Positions 8,855 to 15,563 of a stretch of 33,645 nucleotides of DNA are shown here, one piece after another. Location of the stretch: the NCBI GenBank assembly GCA_028281675.1, contig JANQJL010000018.1, forward strand, positions 1 to 33,645. Direction: 5' to 3'. A program made the position numbers and the translations under genes. Every line of letters begins with the position of its first letter. Positions within the stretch are counted from its first letter, which is position 1. Origin of the DNA: Simkaniaceae bacterium (lineage in GTDB: Bacteria > Chlamydiota > Chlamydiia > Chlamydiales > Simkaniaceae). Under the pieces are notes generated by a model. The model was given only the letters and a program-made list of their open reading frames with translations. It made no database searches and was not told the origin of the DNA.

Positions 8855-9879
8855 GGGGCAAAAACATCCTCTTCTAGGGTAATCGAACCGGGATTCGAGC
8901 TTTCTTCCGCAAATTTCATCGATGCAATAATGGTCTCTTTTTGCTCTTGATCAAATTTTTCGAATTCTTCTTCGGTAATCACCTTTTCCTTTTTGAGGTA
9001 CTCTGCAAAAAGGTTAATGGGGTCGCGCCCTTTAGCAGCCTCCAGCTCTTTTTTTGAACGGTATAGCCCTGGATCAGAAATAGAGTGACCACGGAATCTT
9101 TCGGTGACCGCTTCGACGAGTACTGGACGCCCAGTTTTTCTTACCTCATCATAAACATGGCTAAAACCACTATAACAACTAGAAAAATCCATCCCATCAA
9201 GAGTGTAGGACTTCATTCCATAAGCGGGAGCAAAATGGTCAGCAATCGGTTGAACACAAAGAGCTCGATTAACTGCTGTTCCCATTCCCCACTGGTTATT
9301 TTCAATGACATAGATACAGGGAAGGTTCCAAAGGGATGCTAAATTGAGCGATTCATGAACGGCTCCCTGAACAAAAGCTCCCTCTCCTAAAAAACAAACA
9401 GCAACCCCTTCTCCCTTTTGATACTTAACGGAAAAGGCAGCTCCTGTTGCAATCGGAAGATGCCCTCCTACAATTCCAAAGCCACCAAGCATCCGATCAG
9501 CATAAAGGTGCATGGATCCCCCGCGCCCCATCGCATTGCCTGTCACTTTTCCATAGAGCTCAGCCATCACCTCATTAGGTGTTGCCCCCATGAGTAGCGC
9601 TAGAGCGTGGCAACGGTAAGTGGTAATCCACCAGTTCTTTTCCCGTCCCATGGCGTAAACAGCAGCGGTTTGGATCGCTTCTTGCCCCATATAAGCATGA
9701 AAAAAACCTCCAACTTTACCTTGTTGGTAAGCAGATTCAGCTCGCATCTCAAAATGACGAATCAGGAGCATCTCTTTTAGGACTTTTTTCAGTCCATCCT
9801 TGCCAAGCTCCTTCTTTGCCTCTTCAGCCTTGGTCTCTAAGAAGTTATATTTAACGTGGTGAACGGTTTTCTTCGCCAT
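8851..9879 (-). CDS. pdhA: Pyruvate dehydrogenase E1 component, alpha subunit
   Basis: This is the thiamine-diphosphate-binding subunit of E1. The 342-residue protein has the family opening LLIRHFEMRAES, the segment HAYMGQEAIQ and the phosphorylation-loop region GRGGSMHLY. The thiamine/magnesium motif begins GEGAFVQGAVHESLN and ends IENN. An AAAGAG-like ribosome site precedes the ATG. The order pdhA-pdhB-pdhC on one strand is the usual chlamydial one. The stop of a small lipoprotein gene lies 57 bases upstream on the same strand, so the operon may begin at the promoter near 10150. Confidence 0.96.
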   Translation of the reverse strand: MAKKTVHHVKYNFLETKAEEAKKELGKDGLKKVLKEMLLIRHFEMRAESAYQQGKVGGFFHAYMGQEAIQTAAVYAMGREKNWWITTYRCHALALLMGATPNEVMAELYGKVTGNAMGRGGSMHLYADRMLGGFGIVGGHLPIATGAAFSVKYQKGEGVAVCFLGEGAFVQGAVHESLNLASLWNLPCIYVIENNQWGMGTAVNRALCVQPIADHFAPAYGMKSYTLDGMDFSSCYSGFSHVYDEVRKTGRPVLVEAVTERFRGHSISDPGLYRSKKELEAAKGRDPINLFAEYLKKEKVITEEEFEKFDQEQKETIIASMKFAEESSNPGSITLEEDVFAP

Positions 9880-9936
9880 AGATAACGCTCTTTATGCCCC
9901 CTTTAATGTTCAACATATATCTCAGTATGGACTGTG

Positions 9937-10113
9937 TCAATAAGGCATTGACTGCATTGGTCCCAAACCTCTCTGGGGAGTAAGGTTAGGGTTATTTGTA
10001 ACTGGTGTAGCACGGAGTCCATCTTCATCAGTTGCTTGATAACAACCTACCATTAACAAAGCTAAACCCATAAGCATTAAAGCAATTCGCATGATCCTTT
10101 TCAAGTGTTTCAT
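9937..10113 (-). CDS. Small lipoprotein, 58 residues
   Basis: This reading frame is short but has the form of a lipoprotein. A basic start (MKHLKRIMR) is followed by a hydrophobic core and the lipobox-like LLMVGC with Cys24. A 34-residue polar tail rich in Asn, Pro and Thr ends MQSMPY. Cleavage would leave a tail of about 35 residues anchored by lipidated Cys. Met at -3 of the lipobox is less usual than Leu. A well-formed promoter lies just upstream. An alternative ATG at 10092 would keep the membrane core and lipobox and has AAAAGG nearby. I do not recognise a family. It precedes pdhA by 57 bases and may be co-transcribed with pdhABC. Confidence 0.7.
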   Translation of the reverse strand: MKHLKRIMRIALMLMGLALLMVGCYQATDEDGLRATPVTNNPNLTPQRGLGPMQSMPY

Positions 10114-10122
10114 AAAGAGACA

Positions 10123-10151
10123 ATCATACTTTATAGAAGTCTTTTTGACAA
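10123..10151 (-). promoter_or_regulatory. Sigma-70-like promoter for the small lipoprotein and possibly pdhABC
   Basis: On the minus strand TTGTCA (10151-10146) and TATGAT (10128-10123) are separated by 17 bp, each one base from consensus. The predicted start near 10116 leaves almost no leader before the ATG at 10113. Either that ATG is used nearly leaderless or translation starts at the ATG at 10092. Confidence 0.6.
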
Positions 10152-10159
10152 TTTATAAT

Positions 10160-10187
10160 GAACATGGCTAGGGGCGAACATGGCTAA
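10160..10187 (+). repeat. Tandem direct repeat GAACATGGCTA
   Basis: The 11-base word GAACATGGCTA occurs at 10160-10170 and again at 10177-10187. A shorter form, ATGGCTAA, recurs at the likely start codon of the exonuclease gene (10271). A TATAAT-like box (10154-10159) sits just before the first copy. Confidence 0.6.
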
Positions 10188-10189
10188 GA

Positions 10190-10255
10190 GCGTGTCAGCA
10201 ATTACGCTGCGTTATCTTAAAACTCTCTTCCAACTTGCTTTAATTGATGACACGC
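10190..10255. repeat. Imperfect inverted repeat upstream of the exonuclease gene
   Basis: GCGTGTCAGCAATTA (10190-10204) pairs with the reverse complement of TAATTGATGACACGC (10241-10255), 14 of 15 positions, around a 36-base spacer. It covers the first possible start codons of the exonuclease gene. A small terminal-inverted-repeat remnant or a leader-RNA hairpin would both fit. Confidence 0.65.
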
Positions 10256-10270
10256 CCTAAAATACTTTAT

Positions 10271-10969
10271 ATGGCTAAACGACCCATCTATTATGATACA
10301 GAAACAACAGGGGTCCGTTCCGACAAGGATCGGATCATAGAAATTGCTGCCTTTGACCCTGAGCAAGACCGAACCTTTCATTCATTGATCAACCCCGGTT
10401 GCCCCATTCCTCCAGAGGCTAGTGCCATCCATAACATCACCGATGAAATGGTAAAAGAGGCTCCCCAGTTTGGTGAAGTTGGCAAACAATTTATCGAATT
10501 TTGCTCAGAAGAGGTCGTCCTTATCGCACATAATAACGATGCATTTGACCAACCCTTCATCGAATGTGAATTCAAAAGAAATGAAGTAACGCTCCCCAAT
10601 TGGCCCTACATCGACTCGTTAAAATTTTCTAGAAAATACCGCCCTGACCTTCCCCGCCACTCTCTCCAACACCTCCGAGAATACCACGGGATCGAAGCAA
10701 ATAACGCTCACCGCGCCCTCGATGATGTCTATATCCTTCATCAGGTCTTTTCACAAATGATCGACGACCTCACGATGGAAACAATCCTTGATTTGATGAG
10801 TCAAAAACAAACGCTCCGCCACATGCCCTTCGGCAAGCATCGCGGAACGCCTATTAAAGATATGCCAGCTGGTTATGTCCGCTGGCTCCATGAAAATGGG
10901 GCCCTTGACAAGCCAGATAATGCCGAGCTCAAAGAGGCTTTCTCTACCCTCGGCATGCTCCCACTTTAA
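10271..10969 (+). CDS. DnaQ-like 3'-5' exonuclease with C-terminal DUF3820-like domain
   Basis: This is a DEDDh-family exonuclease. Motif I is DTETTG (Asp9 and Glu11 from the chosen start), motif II is in IAHNNDAFD, and motif III is HRALDDV. After the nuclease domain (about 1-175) comes a small domain with MPFGKHRGTPIKDMPAGYVR, the pattern of the DUF3820 family often found behind such nucleases. I chose the ATG at 10271 (232 residues). Earlier in-frame starts at 10244 (TTG) and 10247 (ATG) lie inside an inverted repeat, and none has a clear ribosome site. It may act in DNA repair or RNA/DNA end trimming and is shorter than the replicative epsilon subunit context would require. Its stop overlaps that of the convergent gene in TTAA. 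Confidence 0.88.
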   Translation: MAKRPIYYDTETTGVRSDKDRIIEIAAFDPEQDRTFHSLINPGCPIPPEASAIHNITDEMVKEAPQFGEVGKQFIEFCSEEVVLIAHNNDAFDQPFIECEFKRNEVTLPNWPYIDSLKFSRKYRPDLPRHSLQHLREYHGIEANNAHRALDDVYILHQVFSQMIDDLTMETILDLMSQKQTLRHMPFGKHRGTPIKDMPAGYVRWLHENGALDKPDNAELKEAFSTLGMLPL

Positions 10970-12396
10970 TTAGCAAAATTTTCATTTGCTAAGTTATAGA
11001 TTCTGAATTCAAAATCTTCAATCTCATCAATTCCTTCCCAAGGGAGAGGGCCAAAAGCTTCAAGGAGTTTTCCATGGAATAGTTCGATTTTAGCGACTTG
11101 CTCTTTTCCACCCTCCAGTTTAAGAAGCTCACCTCGAACTTTTTCATCTTGAATGAGAAGGTGATACCCATAACCTTTTGTTACAAGGCCAGTACATAAA
11201 TAATAAATGTCTGTTGCTTTCGAGTATTCCTCATCTACATCTACATCTTTTGGCCATTTAGGAATCTCTATGTCTGTTTTAAAGGCATCGGTCAAAATTC
11301 TTTGAGCAATGGTCTGAGAGTCAAGGTTTAAAAGCTGTGTTGCTGCAGGTTCAACAACCCCTTGGAAAATAAATGAATTAAAAAGACCTATATGAGGATA
11401 GAACTTTAACAGATCCATTGCCAAATGCGTCTTCATTTCAAGGCTTAAACCCTCCACTTCATAGTCAATAAAGGGGAGGTAAATAGCTGCCAAAAACTTC
11501 CGCTCTAAAATAGGGTGCTCAACATCATCTTCAACAAGAGTGAGAACCTTGTCACTTGTTGGGACCAGTCCTAAGGCTTCATATAATTTACATGCACTCT
11601 TAGCTTCGCGGATCCCAACTGTACACTCATCTCCCCAAATCTTTGGGGTATCGAACCTTTCTCCAAACTTGTAATAAAGAAGATTGGAAATATATTCTAT
11701 TTTTTGCACATTAGGATCAAATTTAGGATGATTCATCATCATCTTCAACCCTTCAATATCTCTATTCGATAAAGCCACACCCCATGCCTGGTTGCACTTT
11801 TCATCAAAGGGGTTAGCTCCATGGTCGATCAAAATCTGCGCCAACTCTAAACGATGAGGAAGCTCTCCTTTTCTCCCTCCTTCGTAATAATTCCCGTGAA
11901 GAGCACTTTCTTGAAAGTATTCATTTAATGCAGCACTAAGGTACTTTACTTTAATAAGAGGAGAAGTAACGAGTGCCTTCATCGCTTTGGGGTCATCCAT
12001 ATTCCCAAGCATGTATCTCAATCCATGTTTCTCTTGCTCAGCCACAAATTTCTCGAGCTCGCGGACAAAAGTAATGGGAGTTTCATGAACAGCTTTTGTG
12101 TATACAGGAACTAGAGATATAAAGATAAGGTCTTTGTTATTATTGGTATAGATTGTACTAAAAGCTTCCATGTCTTGATTTGCTACAGCTTTCTTCAACT
12201 CTGCTTGAACTGCGGCCCTCTTCACCTTTTTTTCAAGCTCTTCGACTTTCCAATTAGGGAGTAGCTCCTGTGATTGTATTGGGACTTCTTCCCCTTGAGT
12301 GCTGTTCGAGCTTCTGCTGTTAGTTTCTTCATATTCTGTTTCTGTTGAATAGGGTTCAATAGGATTTATTGATTCCGAACGGATTTCACTAGTCAT
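10966..12396 (-). CDS. Ankyrin-like repeat protein, function unknown
   Basis: This is a 476-residue soluble protein without a signal peptide. The first 45 residues are Ser/Glu/Thr-rich and probably disordered. At roughly 180-235 there is an ankyrin-like pair, LAQILIDHGANPFDEKC followed by AWGVALSNRDIEGLKMMMNH, and the flanking region is helical. The rest matches nothing I recognise. The ATG at 12396 is chosen over a GTG two codons upstream because AAAGGGG lies at the right distance from it. Ankyrin proteins of intracellular chlamydiae are often type III effectors, but that is inference here. The gene sits in the accessory stretch next to the element-broken lipoprotein gene. Confidence 0.7.
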   Translation of the reverse strand: MTSEIRSESINPIEPYSTETEYEETNSRSSNSTQGEEVPIQSQELLPNWKVEELEKKVKRAAVQAELKKAVANQDMEAFSTIYTNNNKDLIFISLVPVYTKAVHETPITFVRELEKFVAEQEKHGLRYMLGNMDDPKAMKALVTSPLIKVKYLSAALNEYFQESALHGNYYEGGRKGELPHRLELAQILIDHGANPFDEKCNQAWGVALSNRDIEGLKMMMNHPKFDPNVQKIEYISNLLYYKFGERFDTPKIWGDECTVGIREAKSACKLYEALGLVPTSDKVLTLVEDDVEHPILERKFLAAIYLPFIDYEVEGLSLEMKTHLAMDLLKFYPHIGLFNSFIFQGVVEPAATQLLNLDSQTIAQRILTDAFKTDIEIPKWPKDVDVDEEYSKATDIYYLCTGLVTKGYGYHLLIQDEKVRGELLKLEGGKEQVAKIELFHGKLLEAFGPLPWEGIDEIEDFEFRIYNLANENFAN

Positions 12397-12467
12397 GACC
12401 ACCCCTTTTAGTTTAGGTTTTTAGATAAGACTACGAAGATGATCCCATGGCTCCATCATTTTGGGCA

Positions 12468-13035
12468 ATGTAAAAAAAATATCTTATACCCGTGAATGCG
12501 ACCTATTTCGCGGCAGCCATCCTTCTGAATCAGCGAATCTACTTCGCTTCTCACCTTCGCCAAGGTGGCCTCGCCTTGGCTCGGCACTCAGCTTGTATCT
12601 CCGCTAATTCAAAAGGCCGCTGCCGCGAAATAGGTCGCATTCACGGGTTATAATTTTTACTCTTGTCGGAGCTCTTGCTATTGGGTGCAATTCATTGAGC
12701 ACAACACATGTCCATACCAAACCACAGACCTATGAAATCGATGAGCAGATTGTTCATGGAGAAACAACTCAAAAAGAAATTCTTAAAAAGCCTACGAATA
12801 AAATAGAAATCACAAGTTTACAAAGTTTTAATAGCTATCAAAAACCTGGTTATACGAATGAGACATATTTTCTCACCAAGCATGGTGGATTCACCCCAGA
12901 TTTCGACACTAAGAATTACACCCTTGCAATTTTTTTGATGAGGACGGAAAGGTGATTAGCCACCATCTTGCCCTTGAAGAAAGTGATAAGATCCCTTCAT
13001 GGCAATCCTTTGATAAGTTTCTAGAAAAACGGTAG
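12468..13035 (+). pseudogene. Lipoprotein gene broken by palindromic element A and a frameshift
   Basis: Reading on from the right end of element A, the open frame encodes IIFTLVGALAIGCNS, a lipoprotein membrane core with lipobox LAIGC, then a polar domain. Left of the element the same frame continues as KKYLI. Joining the two sides across the TTATA duplication gives KKYLIIFTLVGALAIGC. Three lesions are seen. The 159-bp element splits the signal peptide. The nearest ATG (12468) is followed at once by TAA. A run of seven T (12930-12936) shifts the frame, so the tail FDEDGKVISHHLALEES lies in another frame, ending at 13035. The intact product would be about 125-130 residues, and its tail (L-A-I-F-F-D-E-D-G-K-V) recalls SmpA/OmlA (BamE-like) lipoproteins. 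That family call is tentative. Confidence 0.75.
12484..12652. mobile_element. Full-length MITE-like palindromic element A with 5-bp target duplication
   Basis: The element proper is 12489-12647 (159 bp). Its ends are perfect 29-bp inverted repeats beginning CCCGTGAATGCGACC (12489-12517 and 12619-12647). TTATA occurs on both sides (12484-12488 and 12648-12652), as expected of a target-site duplication. The interior has a hairpin pairing GCCAAGGT with GCCTTGGC through one G-T pair. It codes for nothing, so it would have to be moved by a transposase elsewhere. Its right 94 bp match both window ends. Confidence 0.85.
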
Positions 13036-13121
13036 TTATCAAATATTGATTTGAAATAAAAAGCTCTTGTCGCTAAAGTCAAAATTACTTTTTTGCGAAA
13101 ACATAAACCGACGAGGACCTA

Positions 13122-13913
13122 ATGAAAAGAAGCTTAGTCGCAATCATAATCACTGCATTTGCCTTCAACCTATATGCCCAGAACCAACGATCAACTCCTT
13201 ATCGGAACCAATGTCCAATTCCTTACACAGACTTTTCTGTTGACCTCGATGTGAATTACACCCACGTTCATATTAAACCCAAAGGCAACCCTTCTCTAGA
13301 TGGAAATATGGGGGGAATGGAAGGAAATTTTCAATATATTCCAGCTGACTTCATCTATGCAGCTGTTGGAGGGGCATGGAGATATGGCTCTATAGATGGA
13401 GAAGACAGTAGACGCCGTTTATTAGATGGTGAGATTTACCAGCGCATTGGTTATAATGCCACTTTCCTTGAAAAACGATTTCTCCTTACTCCTTTTACAG
13501 GATTTGGTTACCGCCACCTCTCTCATAACTTTAGAAGAGGGGTATCAATCAACATGCGATATAATGAATTCTATATTCCTGTAGGCCTTTTAGGACGATA
13601 TAACTGGGATTCCGTCTCCCTTGGGTTTTTTGCGATTTGGATGCCTCAAGTTTACCCCACAGTTACATTCGATGTTACTGAAGGAGCGCGCTGGGTGACT
13701 GAGGCCACCTATAAAAACTTCCGAGTGGGTCTTCCTATCACCTATCACATCCAATCGGTTAAAAATTTAAGCATTTTCCTTAGACCCTCTTATGAGCTTT
13801 GGCAAGATGGAAAAACGATTGCGAAGTTAAGCTCACCTAATGTAAGCCTAGGGATCGCACAAAATACTTATAACTTCTGGGAAGTAGGTTTAGGTGTGGA
13901 GTATAAGTTTTAA
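13122..13913 (+). CDS. Outer-membrane beta-barrel protein
   Basis: The 263-residue protein has a signal peptide (MKRSLVAIIITAFAFNLYAQ). Alternating hydrophobic/polar strands run throughout, for example FSVDLDVNYTHVHIKP and RFLLTPFTGFGYRHLSHNF. The last residues, VGLGVEYKF, end in the aromatic residue recognised by BAM. Size suggests 8-12 strands. No channel or adhesin family is recognised. There are only one or two cysteines, so it is not a cysteine-rich chlamydial MOMP. GAGGAC lies before the ATG. The next gene, 55 bases on, encodes a secreted GH64-like protein, so the two may be expressed together. Confidence 0.8.
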   Translation: MKRSLVAIIITAFAFNLYAQNQRSTPYRNQCPIPYTDFSVDLDVNYTHVHIKPKGNPSLDGNMGGMEGNFQYIPADFIYAAVGGAWRYGSIDGEDSRRRLLDGEIYQRIGYNATFLEKRFLLTPFTGFGYRHLSHNFRRGVSINMRYNEFYIPVGLLGRYNWDSVSLGFFAIWMPQVYPTVTFDVTEGARWVTEATYKNFRVGLPITYHIQSVKNLSIFLRPSYELWQDGKTIAKLSSPNVSLGIAQNTYNFWEVGLGVEYKF

Positions 13914-13968
13914 TCAAGCCTAAAGATAATAAAATCAAAGTAAACAAATAACAAAGTGAAAAGACATA

Positions 13969-15528
13969 ATGAAAAAAATTCTTATCCTTGTCATAACGTT
14001 CAATGCAATACTACTAAATGCTGTCGAAAGACAGTTTTCAGACCCCCTCTTCACTGATTTTCTTGAAGAATTCTCTGGCAGTTTTATTTGCGAAACCAAG
14101 CATGATCTCGTTCCCACGGGCTTGACCTCTCCCTGCGGCGGCAGACTCTTCTCTCCACTGCCACCTGTTCCTCCTCCTCCTCCTGCTCCTGCTGCACCAC
14201 CGCTCCCCTTTGCTCCCGCTGCAATGTCAGCTCACTTGCCCATACTACTAACAAACACGACAGGAAAACCAGATGCAGATGTTTATCTTGTCATCACTGG
14301 TCAAAACACCGCGAAAGATATTGGCGTAATTGATATTGTTGGAGGGGTTGGATCCTTTGTAGTTGGTGTCTCAGGAACGACTCTAGATGCCTATGTTTTT
14401 CCTTTCACTTCCTTACCAGCAAGTGGGTCGAACCGTCTCATATATTTACCTGAAATCATCTCTTCTCGATTTTGGTTCTCTATAGACAATCCCCTTAAAA
14501 TGTCATTTAATACACCTGCGGGTGGAGGTGTAGGGCTCGTAGAACCAAACTTTACAGATCCTAATGATCCAAATTTCAACTTTATTTTTGATAAAGCTGA
14601 GCTCAACTTTCAAATTATTGGTCTGCCTACAGTAAGTATTTTCGCAAATGCAACTGCTGTAGATTTCTTTTCAATGCCTATTTTCATTTACCTGAACTCT
14701 CCTGATGTGCCTTCTACTTCCAATCACACCGGGTTAACTTATTCTCGAGCAGGGGCCATGAACTATGTCGAAGAGGTACTGAACTTCCCAAATGAGCCTG
14801 AAAGAGATCAATGGAGCAACTTAGTGATTAGAGATTCTGGGGGCACTCCACTTCGCATTGCATCCACTCAAAATGGAATCTCTGCACCTAAAGATCCCTC
14901 AAATCCAAGCTTAGGGCAAATCTTTGACCCCAATTATCTTGATAATTCAGGAACCTATGGGCTCAGCTTTATCAATGAAATTTGGGAAAGCACCATAAGC
15001 TTTTATCGCCGGAACCAATTAACAATGGTTGGGTTCAATAGCGGAGAAACCTATATTGGAACTGTTCAAGATGACAATAGCATTGTTCTCAATAGTACAT
15101 CGTCCAGTAAAACTGTCACGTTTAATCCCCCTGTTACAGGAACAGGAGATCCAACTAAGACAACTACTTTTCTTATCACGGGGGGTAAACCACTTTTTAC
15201 TACTGATACAACAGGTGTGGGCGATGCAACGCAGCTTAGCAAGCTATTTGAAGAATATATTATTACAGGACTTGTTCCAACAACAGATACTTTAAGTGTC
15301 CCTGCTTTAATCAGCAAGCAGGCTGACTACTATAAAATAAACCCCAACTTGAGTAGTAATGGGCAAATGTCCGGTCCATGGTATGATGTCTACTCCATAG
15401 GCCTCCATAATCTGGGGTTGATCTACTCTTACGCCTTTGATGATGCCTTTTGGTTGCAAGTTCAAGTCAACACTGCGGTTCTAGATCCAACAACTTTTGT
15501 CAATATGGTGGTTAACCCACTCAACTAG
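13969..15528 (+). CDS. Secreted beta-1,3-glucanase-like protein (GH64 / thaumatin-like fold)
   Basis: The 519-residue protein has a signal peptide (MKKILILVITFNAILLNA), a short segment with Cys41 and Cys56, and a proline/alanine-rich linker (64-85). A domain with the order of blocks I associate with glycoside hydrolase family 64 follows. These are LTNTTGKPDADVYLVITGQ (95-112), SRFWFSIDNPLKMSF (166-180), LVEPNFTDPNDPNFNF (190-205) and FANATAVDFFSMP (225-237). Near the end comes YDVYSIGLHNLGLIYSYAFDD (472-492), split here only for naming. Glu211 and Asp232 are candidates for the acid/base pair. Such enzymes cleave beta-1,3-glucan to oligosaccharides. The match is from memory of the family pattern, not a search. 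The likely target is host or fungal wall glucan, if it is active. Confidence 0.68.
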   Translation: MKKILILVITFNAILLNAVERQFSDPLFTDFLEEFSGSFICETKHDLVPTGLTSPCGGRLFSPLPPVPPPPPAPAAPPLPFAPAAMSAHLPILLTNTTGKPDADVYLVITGQNTAKDIGVIDIVGGVGSFVVGVSGTTLDAYVFPFTSLPASGSNRLIYLPEIISSRFWFSIDNPLKMSFNTPAGGGVGLVEPNFTDPNDPNFNFIFDKAELNFQIIGLPTVSIFANATAVDFFSMPIFIYLNSPDVPSTSNHTGLTYSRAGAMNYVEEVLNFPNEPERDQWSNLVIRDSGGTPLRIASTQNGISAPKDPSNPSLGQIFDPNYLDNSGTYGLSFINEIWESTISFYRRNQLTMVGFNSGETYIGTVQDDNSIVLNSTSSSKTVTFNPPVTGTGDPTKTTTFLITGGKPLFTTDTTGVGDATQLSKLFEEYIITGLVPTTDTLSVPALISKQADYYKINPNLSSNGQMSGPWYDVYSIGLHNLGLIYSYAFDDAFWLQVQVNTAVLDPTTFVNMVVNPLN

Positions 15529-15563
15529 ACAGTGTTTGGAAATTGCTTTCGAAACTGAAAAGA

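Noticed and set aside
10180-10260. Short frame MAKSVSAITLRYLKTLFQLA... upstream of the exonuclease gene
   Set aside because: Only 26 residues, lies within the inverted repeat, and has no ribosome site. It is treated as repeat DNA, not a gene.
10244-10270. Longer start of the exonuclease (TTG at 10244 or ATG at 10247)
   Set aside because: The added residues fall in the inverted repeat and do not resemble the family, which begins at the strand before DTETTG.
12695-12955. An intact 86-residue cytoplasmic protein starting at TTG
   Set aside because: The frame runs upstream through a lipobox and downstream in another frame, so it is a fragment of a broken lipoprotein gene.
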